From contig NC_090183.1 in NCBI RefSeq assembly GCF_024679245.1, positions 25,956,809-26,020,808 of the forward strand: a stretch of DNA of 64,000 nucleotides, in the 5' to 3' direction. Of this stretch, positions 10,681 through 22,642 are shown in pieces (positions within the stretch are counted from its first letter, which is position 1; the number at the start of each line of letters is the position of its first letter). The notes beneath the pieces are model-generated. The model had not been told where the DNA came from. It was given only the letters and a program-made list of their open reading frames with translations, and searched no databases. This DNA comes from Pseudorasbora parva (lineage: Eukaryota > Chordata > Actinopteri > Cypriniformes > Gobionidae). Made by a program: the position numbers and the translations under genes.

Positions 10681-12240
10681 CTTGATTACATATGCTAAAC
10701 GTGGCTTAGCCGCGGTGGCTGGGCTCCTTCAACAGGAGAGGCTGTTGTGAGTTTACTGGAGAAGTTGTAAATATGCGCTAACACTTTTAGCGGTAATCCC
10801 TCCACACAAAGCCTGGCAGAGATTAGGAGCCGGTCGCCTGACAGAGAGAGAATCCTCCACCACAATCACATTTTAGCCTCTGCTGAGAGCTGGAGAGGGC
10901 ATACAGCCCACGCCACTGATATCGCCAATCGTGTGAGGACGAGAGCGAAGAAAAGCAACAATCCCAAAACCGCTTAGAAGAAAAAAGGAAGGAAAAAAAT
11001 AAGCCATTGCCATCAAACTGTTTGTGTACTAGCTGCCATCTTTCAGCAGAGCACAATAGGTCACCGCCCCAACTGATTTCTTTTACAGTACTGCCTTATT
11101 TTGATGAGGGAAGCAACCGTATTGTCCAATTAAAACACTGCTCCTGATACACCACTCTCCGACGTGACCTTTTGAACTGGACATTGGCCTCGTCCATGAA
11201 ATTCAATGCTGTATGAGCAAACTGCTTGATGCCAGGCCCGGCTGACACATTTGAGGGGACTTTAAGCGGCAAGAAGGAGCAAGAACCAGCCGCAGCCCTG
11301 GAGCCCTCCGCATGAATAGACCATAGAAGCCGTTTCATTTGAAAAATCTTCCACTCTGCACTTGGCTGAACCTACAATAAAAGTTGATAATTGAGAAGCA
11401 AGAGGGAAGGATCACTATGACTATGAAAAAAAGAAGGGGGTGGAATAGAGGCCCTGGCTTATGTTTAATACAGTTTAACTGATATTTAATATTTTGTGCT
11501 TTCTCTCTCTTTCTCTCCCTTTGTCCACATTAAAATACTTCAAAAAGAATTCTAATGAAGTGGAAATTAAAAGGAGCGTAGATTGGGGTTGGAAAGAGAG
11601 GCTCCTAATCCCGCTATCTCTTAATAATTCAAAGTCTCTTTTATTTTCTGAATAAAAAAGCGGAATTAATCTGGCGCTGTGAAGCTGTCCTCTCTTCTCA
11701 CTGTTTAAATAAATCCCCGCTCGTACATTAAACGCAAGGAGGCCGGCTCTGGCGTGTAGCCAAGCTCTGTGTCAATTCCCTCCTGCCTCTTTTTCATTCT
11801 CTCCCAACCCCTTTTTATTCCCTTTCTTTAGCTTTTTGCCAGAGAGAGACCTGGGAGAGGAGCCGCGCCACCGGAGAGTCCCTATCTCTAGAACCTGCTC
11901 AGCACACGGCCCTATCGCAGCCGGCTAAGACCACTTAGCAACGGCTGGCGGAAGGCACCCTTAGGAAACTTTATGGAGATATTAGGACACTGGGAAGCCT
12001 AATGATATATTACAAAGGCATTGTAAGAGAAAAAGAGATGGCCAATAATAGCTTGACTGAAAGTGGCTACCCCAGCTGCTTGCAAAGGAGAGGAGGAACT
12101 TCAGGAAACTCTGCTTGTTAAGCTTCGTCATGGGCTGGAAAGGAGCTCTTTGGTTTTTGAGGCAGGTTAAAAGACAGTCTGGTGATCATGGTAGCAAAGC
12201 ACTGAACAGAACAAAAAATGAACTTGCACTGTTGTTATTT
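10681..12240. other. Long repeat-poor interval, candidate conserved noncoding cluster
   Basis: These 1.5 kb hold no transposon or long microsatellite. Three blocks (10690-10960, 11040-11340, 11570-11960) have moderate G+C and homeodomain-type TAAT cores, for example CTTAATAATTC and GGAATTAATC. The short frames on the minus strand (10823-11338) show no known domain. Such profiles are typical of regulatory conserved elements near developmental genes; this is inference only. Confidence 0.4.
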
Positions 12241-12871
12241 GCACTCAAATCATACTTGTTCACATTACTTAAAAAACTCATGTAACTAAATTAACTTAAG
12301 TTTACTGAATTGTTTCTAATAAAAAATAGTTTTGTCAGCTTTACTTAATAAGTGTTTGTTTGGTCAACTTAACATTGTTGAGTGAAATGAACAAATTGGC
12401 CAGTGGATCTGTAGTTCCCAGGATGCTTTGCAAGGGACTGCATTAGGAGAGTAAGTTTAGGGATTAAAGTGTTATTTAATGTGTTTTTCAATAAAAGAAA
12501 ATATGTTTTTAAGTGTATGTTGTGTTTAATGTTAAGTTATATTGGACATTTAGAGGAGTTTCTGCATGGTTACCATTATGCAGAACAGTGGTGCCTGTGT
12601 TTAGGCTATGGGCACTCATATAAACACATTTATTAGATGGAGGTCCTGCCCTCAATTTAGTTATTTTTTAATTTAGTTTTTAAACATTCACTTGTAGAAG
12701 TAGTAGTTAATCTAATAGGGTAAATTAAATCAATAAATGTGTTCACGTAACAAACTTTTATAAGTGTTCATATAACTAAATTGTTATTTGTAAAACTTAC
12801 TCAATATAGTTGTGTGGAACAACATGACGCTGCTTTTTTAAGTAAATTCAACAAATACATTTTTTGAGTGC
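12241..12871. mobile_element. MITE family F, copy 1
   Basis: The termini are GCACTCAAA on the left and TTTGAGTGC on the right. The interior contains AGTTCCCAGGATGCTTTGCA and GGTTACCATTATG, which recur in inverted orientation at about 26270-26500. No coding potential is seen. Confidence 0.6.
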
Positions 12872-15470
12872 ACTACTATTGACAACAAATATTGAAAGCA
12901 ATACTGTGCCAGTGGTTTTTACCCAGGTCTGATGAAAATGAGGCTGTGATACATCTAAAAAAGTGGACAAAAACATTCTAGTACTTTTGTTAACATGGAC
13001 TTAAAGACAGTACAGGCTTATTTTCAACGGGGCCATATACAGTATAATGGCATTATTAGCAAGTGTGTAAAGTAAAGTACTTAAAGTAATTGTGTAAAGT
13101 GTGAAAACTGCATGATTTTAGCTCTGATCTTCTTATCTCTGAACCACCTTCTTATGTTACAACACTTTAGGTGGCTTATGGGATAGGCCTGGTTACATTA
13201 CGTCCTCTAAGCACTGAGATGATGTAGCATCCTGGCTAGGCCTGTCCATGCTGTGATATGCCACAGTCTCTGCCTAGAAGAATCCAGAACATCAGCTGAT
13301 CCAAGGATCACCAGCAGCATTCCCGGCTCTTCTCTTTGTGATGGGAGATTAACAAAATCACTTCCTTTTTCTTATGTTACACACTCATTGGCTTTGAATT
13401 TTTGGTCTTGTGCCACGTTAAGACAGCCTCCATGGAGAAAGCAGCTTGGGCACAAACAAAAGCAGAGACATATGTATCCATTCCTCTTCTGTGACTTATT
13501 CGGCAAGTCAAGTCATTAAAGTTTTTTGTCTGCAACTTTACTTTACAGAATAAGGAAAGTAGGACATGGAATCTTTCTTAAACAAATCCGAGTAAATATT
13601 TAATCGAATCCCATGACGTATCCAGCGCTTCTTTTTCTCCATATTATATCTTGTGGCTCTATGAGATAAAAGTGAAAGAAAAATCTTCTCCTTATTCATT
13701 TCTCTATTTTTTGGAGGAAATAAGCATCTTGATCTGTTGAACCAGACTGAAATGAGATTGACATGGCAGGCAAGAGGTTAGGTCTGTTTAAACCCCAGCA
13801 CTCTCTCTTTTCATCAGCCTGTATTGCTCCTCACAGAAATATCTACTTTGCGCCTTATCAAATGAAAAAAAAAAAAATCATATAGAGAGAGGGGGATAGA
13901 GTGAGGAATAGACAGTGCCTACAGGGAAAGTACAAAGGTGTGTCTGAAGATCCCCAAAGGCAACATAAAGTCATTTTCTGTGAAGGTGTGCTATTTTTAT
14001 TTATATCTTTCTCTCGCTCTGTTTCATCATACATACTGTTTGGAGGGCTATCATTATGCCAGACGGAGAGCTGGGGTGAAAACCATTTGCATTACTACCC
14101 TGACTGTCTGACTCCAGGCGCTTTGCCATGATACTTTATTCCAAACCATTCAGCCAACCATTATCACTTTGCCCCCACTCTGTTGTACCTCCCTAACACA
14201 CACACACACACACACATAGACAAACACACGCATGCATCCAGCCTTATCGGAAGCATCTCCTGCAACACTGGCACAGAGGTACAGGAGGGACAAGTCTGTG
14301 ATGAGTGGAGAAATGGGTGAGGGGGGGTCTGGGGGGGTCCTTTGCGTGTAATTGTCCTGGTGAGCACTCAATACCATCTTAAAGCAAACAGGCAATCTCC
14401 AAAGCTGCGCAGACAGGGAGGGAAAGGCCCTGTGGCTATGGGGACCCTAATAGGAACTCCTTTCTCCATGAGATAAATGGGTAAAGTTCCTTTTATTTAT
14501 CCTGGCCGGCTGTTTGGGACTGGGGCTATTAAAGCACAGCAATGCTATTTATCCCTCCAAAAAGGATTGGTCCCACACAGGGCTGAGGGCAAGAAAGGAG
14601 ACGAGAGGGGCGAGAAGGAATGGAGGCCAGGATAAATTGGCAAAATTGCGAGGTCAAACTGTTTATCTTTTTTTATTCCCATGTCTCTTCTTTTCTCTCA
14701 CACTCTTCTTGAACCGTCCTCTCCATCGGCGCTCTCCTCCCTCTCTGTCCATTTACCTGTTGTGGACCATCTCTCGACTCTTTTCATCCTCTTTTCTTTC
14801 CATCGGGGGAACTTTTGAGATGCTGACGTGTGTGATTATGTAGAGCCTGGCATAAATACAGCAGAGCTCGCAGAGGAAGAGTTGTCCACTCTGTATTTGT
14901 CATTGTTGGATAAAGGTGAGCTGATGGCAAGTTTCACAGGCAGATAAAGCACCTGCAGCCACGTGCGTTAATCTCCCAACGCTCGCCTAACAATAGATCA
15001 TCCCCGGCCAGCTTCCCCTCGCTTAGCATATCTCCTGCTCTTGTCTTATCCTCTGTGTAAGGGTGCTTCCTAAAGCATGCCATGTCAGCTTATCTGAAGA
15101 GCAGGACCTGCTCCCTGAAAAGAGACCCTGTAAGCACTCCTCACCCCCAATCATTAAAACAACACACAGAGAAACGTCAATGCACAACTCAGCCAGACCT
15201 TCAACACATTGTTCAGAAAGACCAGAACAATTCAAGTGCAATTGCAGGGGACGTAGAAGCCAAAGGTCTCTTGTTAAATGCAGGGCTCTGTTGGAGAGGC
15301 GAGTGAGGCCATGCTTCCAGATAACGGCAGACAGAAGTGGTGGTTGGAGGACGATTGGAGTGTTTGTCCTCTCTCGTGTATACCTGTGGTCTGTGAGCGT
15401 CCTGATGTGAGGAACAGAGGTTGCACGCTGTCTCCCGCCACAGAGATAACGCTGTTGCAATGTGCTAGAG
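12872..15470. other. Long repeat-poor interval, candidate conserved noncoding cluster
   Basis: No exon is recognised over 2.6 kb. A CA run lies at 14197-14217. Blocks at 13190-13700, 14400-14530 and 14830-15460 are balanced in composition and include runs such as CCTTTTATTTATCCTGGCC and CAGGCAGATAAAGCACC. GATA-like and E-box-like (CACGTG) cores occur near 14960. Frames of up to 145 codons here (15023-15460, minus) have no recognisable homology. Confidence 0.35.
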
Positions 15471-15856
15471 AAACATTCGGTCCCACTTTATATTAGGTGG
15501 CCTTAAGTACTATGTAGTTACATCAAAAAATTAGTACAATGTACTTACTGTGTTCAAATTGTATTGCAAAACACATTTGCTAATATTGAGGTGAGATATG
15601 GGTAGAGTTAGGGTCAGGTGTGGTGATATGGGTCAGTTTAAGGGTAGGGTTAGGTGTAAGGGAAGTGCCAACTGTGTAATTACAAATGTAACTACAAAAA
15701 TGAATTACAGACGTAATTACATGCAGGTATTTTTTAAAATGTAAGTACAATTTAAAAACATGTATGTACACAATAAGTGCATTGTATCAAATGATTAATT
15801 ACAATGTTAGTACATAGTAGTTAAGTCCACCTAATATAAAGTGGGTCCAAACATTC
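15471..15856. mobile_element. Complete hAT-like MITE with 8-bp target-site duplication
   Basis: The element spans 15479-15848 (370 bp). The exact 8-bp direct repeat AAACATTC flanks it at 15471-15478 and 15849-15856. The ends GGTCCCACTTTATATTAGG and, reverse-complemented, GGACCCACTTTATATTAGG form long inverted repeats. The 8-bp duplication is the hallmark of the hAT superfamily. A truncated copy lies at 61575-61930 and an end fragment at 208-250. Confidence 0.9.
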
Positions 15857-17795
15857 TCCTGTACTAAGAGTCCAACTATGGTCAGCAGGGTCCAGAATAT
15901 AAATTTGGTTTAAAGTTGAGGAATTTACTAAATGTCAATTCAAACAAATGTGTCTACTCCATAAGTCCAGGAGTTTTCACATTTTTGGAAACATTTTATT
16001 TTAATTCTACTTTATTGCATTCAATAAAGTTGTTCAATAGGGTATGAACTGGTGTTTAAAAAAATCTCAATTTGAAGCAATTGTCCTATAGGCTTTGATG
16101 ACTCAATTTCATGAAAAGAGTCTCATATTTAGAATTGGACTGTAACAAAATAACTAATGAATTAATGGTGTGTTTGTCTAAAAACATTGCAACAATTGTT
16201 AAGAATAAATGCGGACCAATTGCTATTGTGGGTCTCATCTTTCCTCCCTAAGTTCCAGCATGAGTGGGAACTCTAATATCTGTCTTTGAATTCCTCACCG
16301 GAGGCAGAGGTGAAGGAGGATTGGGCTAGTAGAGTAGCCATGATGAATGATTGTACTGATCTGATGCCATCTATTTCTGTGCTACCATCCAAGTGGGAAT
16401 GGCCATATCAAAGAAAGCCTGTTCTTTCTCATCCCTTGTGGAGGAATTCCTTCTGTACTCTGGCATGATAATGAGCTGGGCCTCCTTCAGGCCTCAAACA
16501 CCTGATTGAGTCAAGCCCTGGTAGTGCCAAACACACTCAGGGAATTACATACTGGGGGATGCCGTCCAATTGGGCCAGACTCTCCTTCAGTAGGAGGCAT
16601 TTCCTTGGCTTGTCTACTTTGGCAGGGGATGGCGAGGCCTCTTTTCTTGCACGGTCTCGCGACAAGAACCCTGGCTGGCCCCGAGTTGGACGACACACAG
16701 TAGACAGCGAGCGGATGACAGCTGGGGAGAGGGAGTGCAGTAGTTGAATTCACAAAAGAACACAGCATAGAATAGAATTTGGAGGTTAGTGGTGAACGGT
16801 CCAGATTTTGCCATGTTTTCACATAGATGCTCTTACCACACATTATTCTAGACTCTACTGCTTTTCTTCCTTGCAATGCAATGATCCCATTTGCAGACGA
16901 CAGAGAAAGAGGGACAGAGAAAGACACAGAGCAAGCTCCAACTTCTCTTTGCCAAGCAAGTATTTAATTCTTCAAATTAAAGACGCAACACATTCAGTGG
17001 TGTAACGTTGTTTTAAAAAGTGTGTGTGTGTATTTGGGTTAGCATTGCGAATATAATGTTATATCAGATATAACATATGTACAATAACAATTGCAGAAAA
17101 ATGTATATTAAGATGTCCAGAAATCAATTCAATAGTTCATTTATTATTATAGATCTCATGTTTCTAATTCTTGCATCTAACCATATTATAGTGTTAGTGC
17201 CAAGATTTTTCTCATGAATAAAGGCATAAATTCACTAACTTTGCTTCTAATCCGTAATGGTCTACTGGTCTAGTTCCCTAATGGTCCTTTGTTAAGCTTG
17301 TCAGAAATTCTTGTTTCTAATTTGCACTCATATTCTTTTTTAATCAAAACCGAATATTATTAGTGGTTGTATATCAAGAGCAGGGACAGTTTTTGTGCAT
17401 TTTGTTTCGTGATTTCACCGGAACAAAAGTCTCTGCACCAGTGTTAAGTGATATATTAAAGCGCTTGTCTGTGTAAAGACTTCACAGTATGCACGAGCCA
17501 CAAGAGAAGTCAACGCCACTGATAACAGCGGCAACGAGCGCCAGATCGCCCTTTTATTTAACAAACAAATGAAATGATGCTCTTCTAGTTAACCAGAGAT
17601 GTTTTGTTTGATTTAGTTAGGATAATCTGTGCAGCAAGATGTTTCAAAAAGTTCGGCAAAATACGCCTATGTCCACATTTATGTCCTTTTGTCAAATCAC
17701 TATATTTTGCTATATTTTAATTAAAGAAATCTAGTGAATTTGCATTTGTGTTGGGGTTTAGTTAACGTGTTTGCATTATATTGATTTCTTTTCTC
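15857..17795. other. Single-copy spacer; candidate conserved noncoding DNA at 16240-16960
   Basis: The outer parts are A+T-rich and plain. The middle, 16240-16960, is balanced in composition and repeat-free, with overlapping open frames on both strands (138 codons minus, 16511-16927). None resembles a known protein, so I do not call a gene. Confidence 0.35.
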
Positions 17796-18035
17796 AAAGG
17801 GATTGTTCACCCAAAAATGAAAAATTCTGTCATAATTTACTTACCCCCATGTTGTTCCAAACCTGTATAAGTTTCTTTCTTTTGCTGAACACAAAGAAGA
17901 TATTTGGAAGAATGTTTGTAACCAAGCAGATAGAACAACCAATGACTACCAAATACTATGCTATTGAATGGTTGTTCTATCTGCTTTGTAACAAACATTC
18001 TTCATAATATTTTCTTTTTTGTTCAGCAGACGAAA
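17796..18035 (+). mobile_element. TTAA-type fold-back MITE with internal hairpin
   Basis: The left terminus AAAGGGATTGTTCACCCA is followed by a body that folds back. Arms 17909-17941 and 17969-18001 are reverse complements at about 30 of 33 positions. Outside them GCTGAACACAAAGAAGA pairs with the related sequence at about 18009-18034. The outer right terminus is missing. Confidence 0.75.
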
Positions 18036-18044
18036 GAGACTCAC

Positions 18045-18345
18045 TGTAACAGGTTTGATGGAAGGAAGCAGGCGGGAACCGGCGAACGTTTAACAAACTT
18101 TTTTATTTCAAAATAAATAAACAAAACGAAAGTAAACCATGGGCAGCCCTTCACGGACGACTGCCCGCACACACACACACATAATAAATGTGTCGCGCAG
18201 CTGGCACTCATTACCACTCGTCACCGGCCCGCTCTCGCGGTCCCTCGCCCCGCTGCTTGCCATATACCCCCATCGCCCCTTGCAGGCCGGGAGGCACTCC
18301 CAAGACTGCGCTCTACCCCCCCGGTTCGCTATTTATTTCGCTATT
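18045..18345. mobile_element. CpG-rich repeat-like segment, possibly retrotransposon-derived
   Basis: From TGTAACAGGTTTGATGGAAG through a G+C-rich middle to CTCTACCCCCCCGG, the segment differs sharply from its A+T-rich surroundings. I believe similar sequence recurs in cyprinid genomes and could be LTR-derived, but I see no paired LTR, primer-binding site or coding part. A CA run lies at 18169-18182. Confidence 0.3.
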
Positions 18346-18459
18346 TATTTAACTTTTTGCATTCCAAAACTCCATGCAGCTTTTTAGAACACCAATTGAG
18401 AAGCAGTATATCTCTTTTCTAAAAAAAATTAATCAAGCTCCAGAAAAATATTAAATTCA

Positions 18460-18535
18460 GTTCAATTCAATTCACATTTATTTATATGCCATTCACAATG
18501 CATATCATTTCAAAGCAGCTTTACAGCAAATTCAT
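18460..18535. repeat. Short dispersed fish repeat
   Basis: The motifs TCAATTCACATTTATTTATA and AAAGCAGCTTTACAG belong to a repeat I recall as common in teleosts. Only about 75 bp is preserved. Confidence 0.45.
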
Positions 18536-18575
18536 GTCTACATTAAAGTTGAGAGTAATTTGTTAATAGGAGCCC

Positions 18576-18750
18576 GATCTCACGAAAATGCATATAAATA
18601 GTACGAGTGTTCAGTCTCGTGGAATGTATACGCCAAAATGAATTTTAGCGTGCATATGGTACGTGGTTTTTTGCGTGCATATGATACAAACTTTATGCCG
18701 TATTATACTTAAGAACCCCCCACCCCACCACCTTAATCCTACCCATGATT
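18576..18750. repeat. Dispersed fish repeat (GATCTCACGAAAATGC type)
   Basis: It contains AAATAGTACGAGTGTTC, TCGTGGAATGTATACG and two GCGTGCATATG copies, followed by a C-rich tract. I recall this as a widespread cyprinid repeat; the class is unknown to me. Confidence 0.45.
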
Positions 18751-19837
18751 ACAATATAGAAACTGTCTATAAGACATGTGCACTAGCATTTTGAGACCAC
18801 ATATGAGTAGTTTGTGTGAGGAACAGATCAAAATATAAATAATTATTCCTTGTTTTTCACTGAGCTGATAACTAAAGAAATGGATCAGTCTCATGATCTC
18901 TAAAATCCTATCACAGGGCTTCAGAAGACTTAATATAGAACATGTTATATGGACCACTTTTTTGAGTCCCCATTTTTGTATTTCTTTATTTATTCTTTTA
19001 TTTATTTACTTAACATTTATTGAAAAAAAGATGACTGAAAAAATTTTCCCACAGGAATAACAAACACAGGGTGAACTGTTCCTTTAAAGCACATATGCTC
19101 AACTGAGACATTTAAATTCCAAGACAGATACGTTTTAACATTATCTATTATATTTTATTTTGTTGAGAAAAAAAAAGAGAAAAACAATCAAACTGTCTCG
19201 AGGAAACTGAAAAGTTGCTATTTCAATATTTGCAAGCTTGTATGTGGGATTTATTCTCTTCTCCTCACAATACGAACTGTGTTATATGCACCTGCTTGCA
19301 ACTATCCAGCTGTGCGAGGGGTGTTTATTTGTTTGACATTTTTGGGATGGGAAAGTGATAACTATCGTCCCATTACCACTGACTCTAAATTTTAGCCTAA
19401 TTTTGCCATTTGACTCTAAACCATTCGAGTAACAGAGGGAGAGAAGAGACACAAAGAAAAAGAAAGTGAAGAAAAAACCAAGCGCAGCAAAGAAAGGGCA
19501 AGTAAGAATCAGGGTCGCTGAAACAGCACGGGGATAATAGAAGTTTCCCGGGGCGATTGCAGAGAGAGAATGGGAATATATGCACATGTAAATGAGAGAA
19601 AAAAGGAAAGCAGGTCACACTGCCATCCGTCCATCCGTCTAATATAGAGCAGGTTTGGCTGCCAGAGAGAGCAGGCAGATCAGTAATTTCTGTTTGCCCA
19701 AGCGTTCACTTGAATACCGATTCACAGAGTGAGAGAATAAAGAAATCTTTCTCTCACTCTAGGTCACAGAGAGAGTTTTCTCTTTATTGTAGATAATGAG
19801 ATAAAAGAGGGAAAAAATGGCAGAGCATCAAGCTTGG
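18751..19837. other. Spacer with one transposon end
   Basis: No gene is seen. At 19069-19090, GGGTGAACTGTTCCTTTAA is an isolated right terminus of the TTAA-type fold-back family. The stretch 19270-19760 is repeat-free, but its frames have no known domain. Confidence 0.4.
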
Positions 19838-20218
19838 AGAAATTAATTCTCACACCTCCTCCTTAATTAATATGTCTTAATTGGCCTGCTGCCTGCTGTT
19901 GGTCTCCAGACATTGTTTTGCTTTTCCTTCACTGGTTTGGAACAGTTTACAGAACGTGCAGGCTAGCCAGGGGACCGCTTGTGTGCTGAATGTACACAGG
20001 ACCTTTTGTGTAGACATTAAATTATTAATCATCACTACTTTTGGGCAGAAAGGAGCTCTCAAAGTGAGTCATCAACCACATTTTTCTCTCAAATCTCTCT
20101 AATCTGAGACACCTTTTTTTGCATGCAGTTAATTAATTACATCTAATTATTCATGGTTAATTAACCAAATTTTAAATAATTATTAAAAAGAACCAGTTCA
20201 TTCAAAATTAATTAATGC
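19838..20218. promoter_or_regulatory. Cluster of homeodomain-type TAATTA cores
   Basis: AATTAATTCTCA, CCTTAATTAATATG, TTAATTAATTAC, CTAATTATTCATGG, GGTTAATTAACC and AATTAATTAATGCATG occur within 380 bp, while the central part (19890-20090) is balanced in composition. Paired and tandem TAATTA sites are the classical targets of homeodomain factors. Enhancer function is inference; A+T-rich DNA produces some such matches by chance. Confidence 0.35.
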
Positions 20219-20759
20219 ATGGGACCGCGTGTGAGTCTAAAAATAAAAAAATAAAAAAATGCATTATTGTATGAAATTTTGGGGTCAGTAATACCCCTTA
20301 AGATAGACTCTCAAAAGAACCTTTCTGCAGTATACAAACTTTTTTTTTAGTACCGGAGACAATATTCCTCAAGATTCAATGGTCTTCACAATATGTGATG
20401 ATTATCGTGATTTAGTATCTTTGTGGGGACACATGGCCCCCACAAAGCTGGCAAAACTTGACCCCCACACACACATTGAGCCTGTTGTGTGTATAACTGT
20501 TAGGAGAAGGTGTTTCTTTGAGCTGTTTTGCAGTGTGATGCGTGTTCGGTGTGGGCTGAAAGGTTGGGCAGTCCTTCCCTGTTGCCCCAGGACCTGTCCA
20601 AATTGTAATCCTATTCCTGTGTTTATCAAAGAGAGGAAGAGAGCAGGGAGAGGGAGGCATTGAGCTGACGGCTTGATTGTGATGTTTCTGTCTGATAGCT
20701 CAGCTAACCTTATCCATCAATTCCACCTCAGCCTCCCAGCCTCAGTCAACCCCCACAGA

Positions 20760-20762
<3 letters not shown>
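20219..20762. other. Spacer with a family A end
   Basis: TTTTGGGGTCAGTAAT at about 20277-20293 is a family A terminus. A GTGGGGACACATGGCCCCCA stretch near 20424 belongs to another dispersed fish repeat. The frames at 20379-20663 are not recognisable proteins. Confidence 0.4.

Positions 20763-20800
<38 letters not shown>
20763..20800. repeat. (CA)n/(TA)n microsatellite
   Basis: A CA run of about 30 bp followed by ATATATAT. Confidence 0.9.
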
Positions 20801-21388
20801 CTGCCCAACCATCAGTCCTACCACTGACCCTCTCTTACCAGAATGTGACAATCCCACACACTCGCACAGTCTAGACAAACCAGAAATTTCACACAGGTTA
20901 TTAGCAAAGAATTGCACATGACACACTCTCTCTCTCTCAAATATCAAAATGCGTTTCTCCGCATTAAACTTATTCATGCGTACCTTTGGCCCAGGCTTGT
21001 GCCAAATTCAGAATTTCAGAAATGGCCTCCATTCAATTCATGAATTGGAATTTGAATTGAATTAACTCCACCCCACAGGAAGTTGAATTTTAATTTTAAT
21101 TGGAATGGCAGGAAGTGGAATTAAATTAATGACAATTCAAAGAAATTCCACACAGTCACACAACAGAAAGAATGTGTTGAATCTCACATACATTGAGTGT
21201 AGGAAGGTTACTTTGGAAATGTATTTGCTTACTGTTATAATAGTTCAGTTGCAATTTAATTTTATGTATTAATTTATAAAAACTGCATTTGTATTACTTA
21301 TTATTTTAGCATCAATTGTATAGTCAGTTTAGAGCTTTATCATTACATTGTCAAAGCAATTAAGTAAAATTGGAATGACTGAAAAGGT
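20801..21388. repeat. Spacer including an AATT-rich dispersed repeat (20985-21160)
   Basis: The segment 20985-21160 is built of GAATTGGAATTTGAATTG-like and AGGAAGTGGAATTAAATT-like words. I recall this pattern from cyprinid interspersed repeats. The rest is featureless. Confidence 0.4.
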
Positions 21389-21710
21389 TGGTAAGTGATT
21401 TTTATCACACTAAAATCATGTTAAAACATACATTGTTATGTATTGTGGCTATACTAGTATGTACACTACTAAAGTGAGAACTTTAATGTTTACAGATTAG
21501 CCCCATTTACTTTCATTGTAAGGGTCTCAATAGCCCTGGTTTTGCTTTTTTTTTAAATGTATTTATTATTATTATTAATACTCATTATTTTGCATGGGAA
21601 TCAAAACTATGCCACAAAATCTGTCGCTTGAGATTAACATGTACTGAGTGCAAAATATGCATTTAAGTCAGCACTTGGCTTTTTATATGCAAGCATTTAT
21701 AACATTTGTT
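21389..21710 (-). repeat. Dispersed repeat G, copy 1
   Basis: CCCATTTACTTTCATTGTAA is the inverse of ACAATGGAAGTGAATGGGGC at 63625-63644, and flanking words also correspond (TTAAAACATACATTGTTA here). The two copies are in opposite orientation. Boundaries are approximate. Confidence 0.5.
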
Positions 21711-22642
21711 TTGTTCTTTCACTTAAAATAATTTGGTGAATCAACCTAAACTACCACTGACAGCTTAAGCTAAATTTATGGAAGTTAACTAAACTGACTC
21801 TTAGCCATTAATATCTCCTAATTATAATGTAGTGAAAAATTAGACTGCAGCACACACATTAAAGTAATAATGAACTGGATTCCTAAATGATGTACTGCGC
21901 CCATGCGATAACACAGACATCATACATTCAAAGGAGCATTATTTGCAGATTTTATTTATATAGCGAGTCACAGAGCAAGTGGCATTAATCAGAAAGTACT
22001 GAGGCCATAAAGGTAATCATAGAAATTTGACGTCCCCTAAAAGAATCGTCCTCTGAGACCTATACGCACACACTTATATCCCGTCAGTCATTTATACGCG
22101 CTCAGAGGAGATAAATACCTCCTGACACAGTGGCCCGGGGCAGCGTTTAGCACGCGGAGAGGAGAGATGAAGATGACTCTGACAAAGCCACTGACTGTGA
22201 GCCAAACAAGCCCTATTCCTGGAAAAGCTGAACCCGTTTCAGTGTCTCATACACCTCGGGGTCCTCATGTCACTTCACTACTGTCACAGACACCCTGATC
22301 CTGTCTAAAACACAGCACTACCTGAGCATTCACACTCCAAAACTGATATTTGTAGAACAACAGAGTTTAATACCTTGATCTCTCTGACCCTGTCTATTAT
22401 GGTCTAATCTGACATTCAGACATGTGTACAGCTATTTTTTCTGCTCCACACCGAACAAGCAAGTGAAACAGAGCATGGAGCAGAGCGTAGAAGCTTCCTG
22501 AATGTTTAACACCGAGGTCTGTTTATCTTTTTGTTTTTTTGTTTAATTAAGCAAGCCATTTCTTTTTTCATCAACCGAGTATGACTAATACGAGTCCAGG
22601 AAGATATGCAACACTTCAAATGTGATGTGTCGCTTTTGTGTT
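21711..22642. other. Single-copy spacer, candidate conserved noncoding DNA at 21940-22310
   Basis: The interval is repeat-free. The block 21940-22310 has higher G+C and words such as GAGGAGATAAATACCTCCTG. No coding signal is recognised. Confidence 0.35.

Noticed and set aside
15023..15460. 145-codon minus-strand frame, possible gene
   Set aside because: Several overlapping frames of similar length occur on both strands in this G+C-richer stretch; no homology, splice context or domain is visible.
16511..16927. 138-codon minus-strand frame
   Set aside because: It has no recognised domain and no flanking splice signals that make sense; overlapping plus-strand frames are equally long.
18045..18345. 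Solo LTR
   Set aside because: The CpG-rich segment resembles repeat DNA, but I could not find matched TG...CA ends with a target duplication, so it is listed only as a low-confidence repeat.
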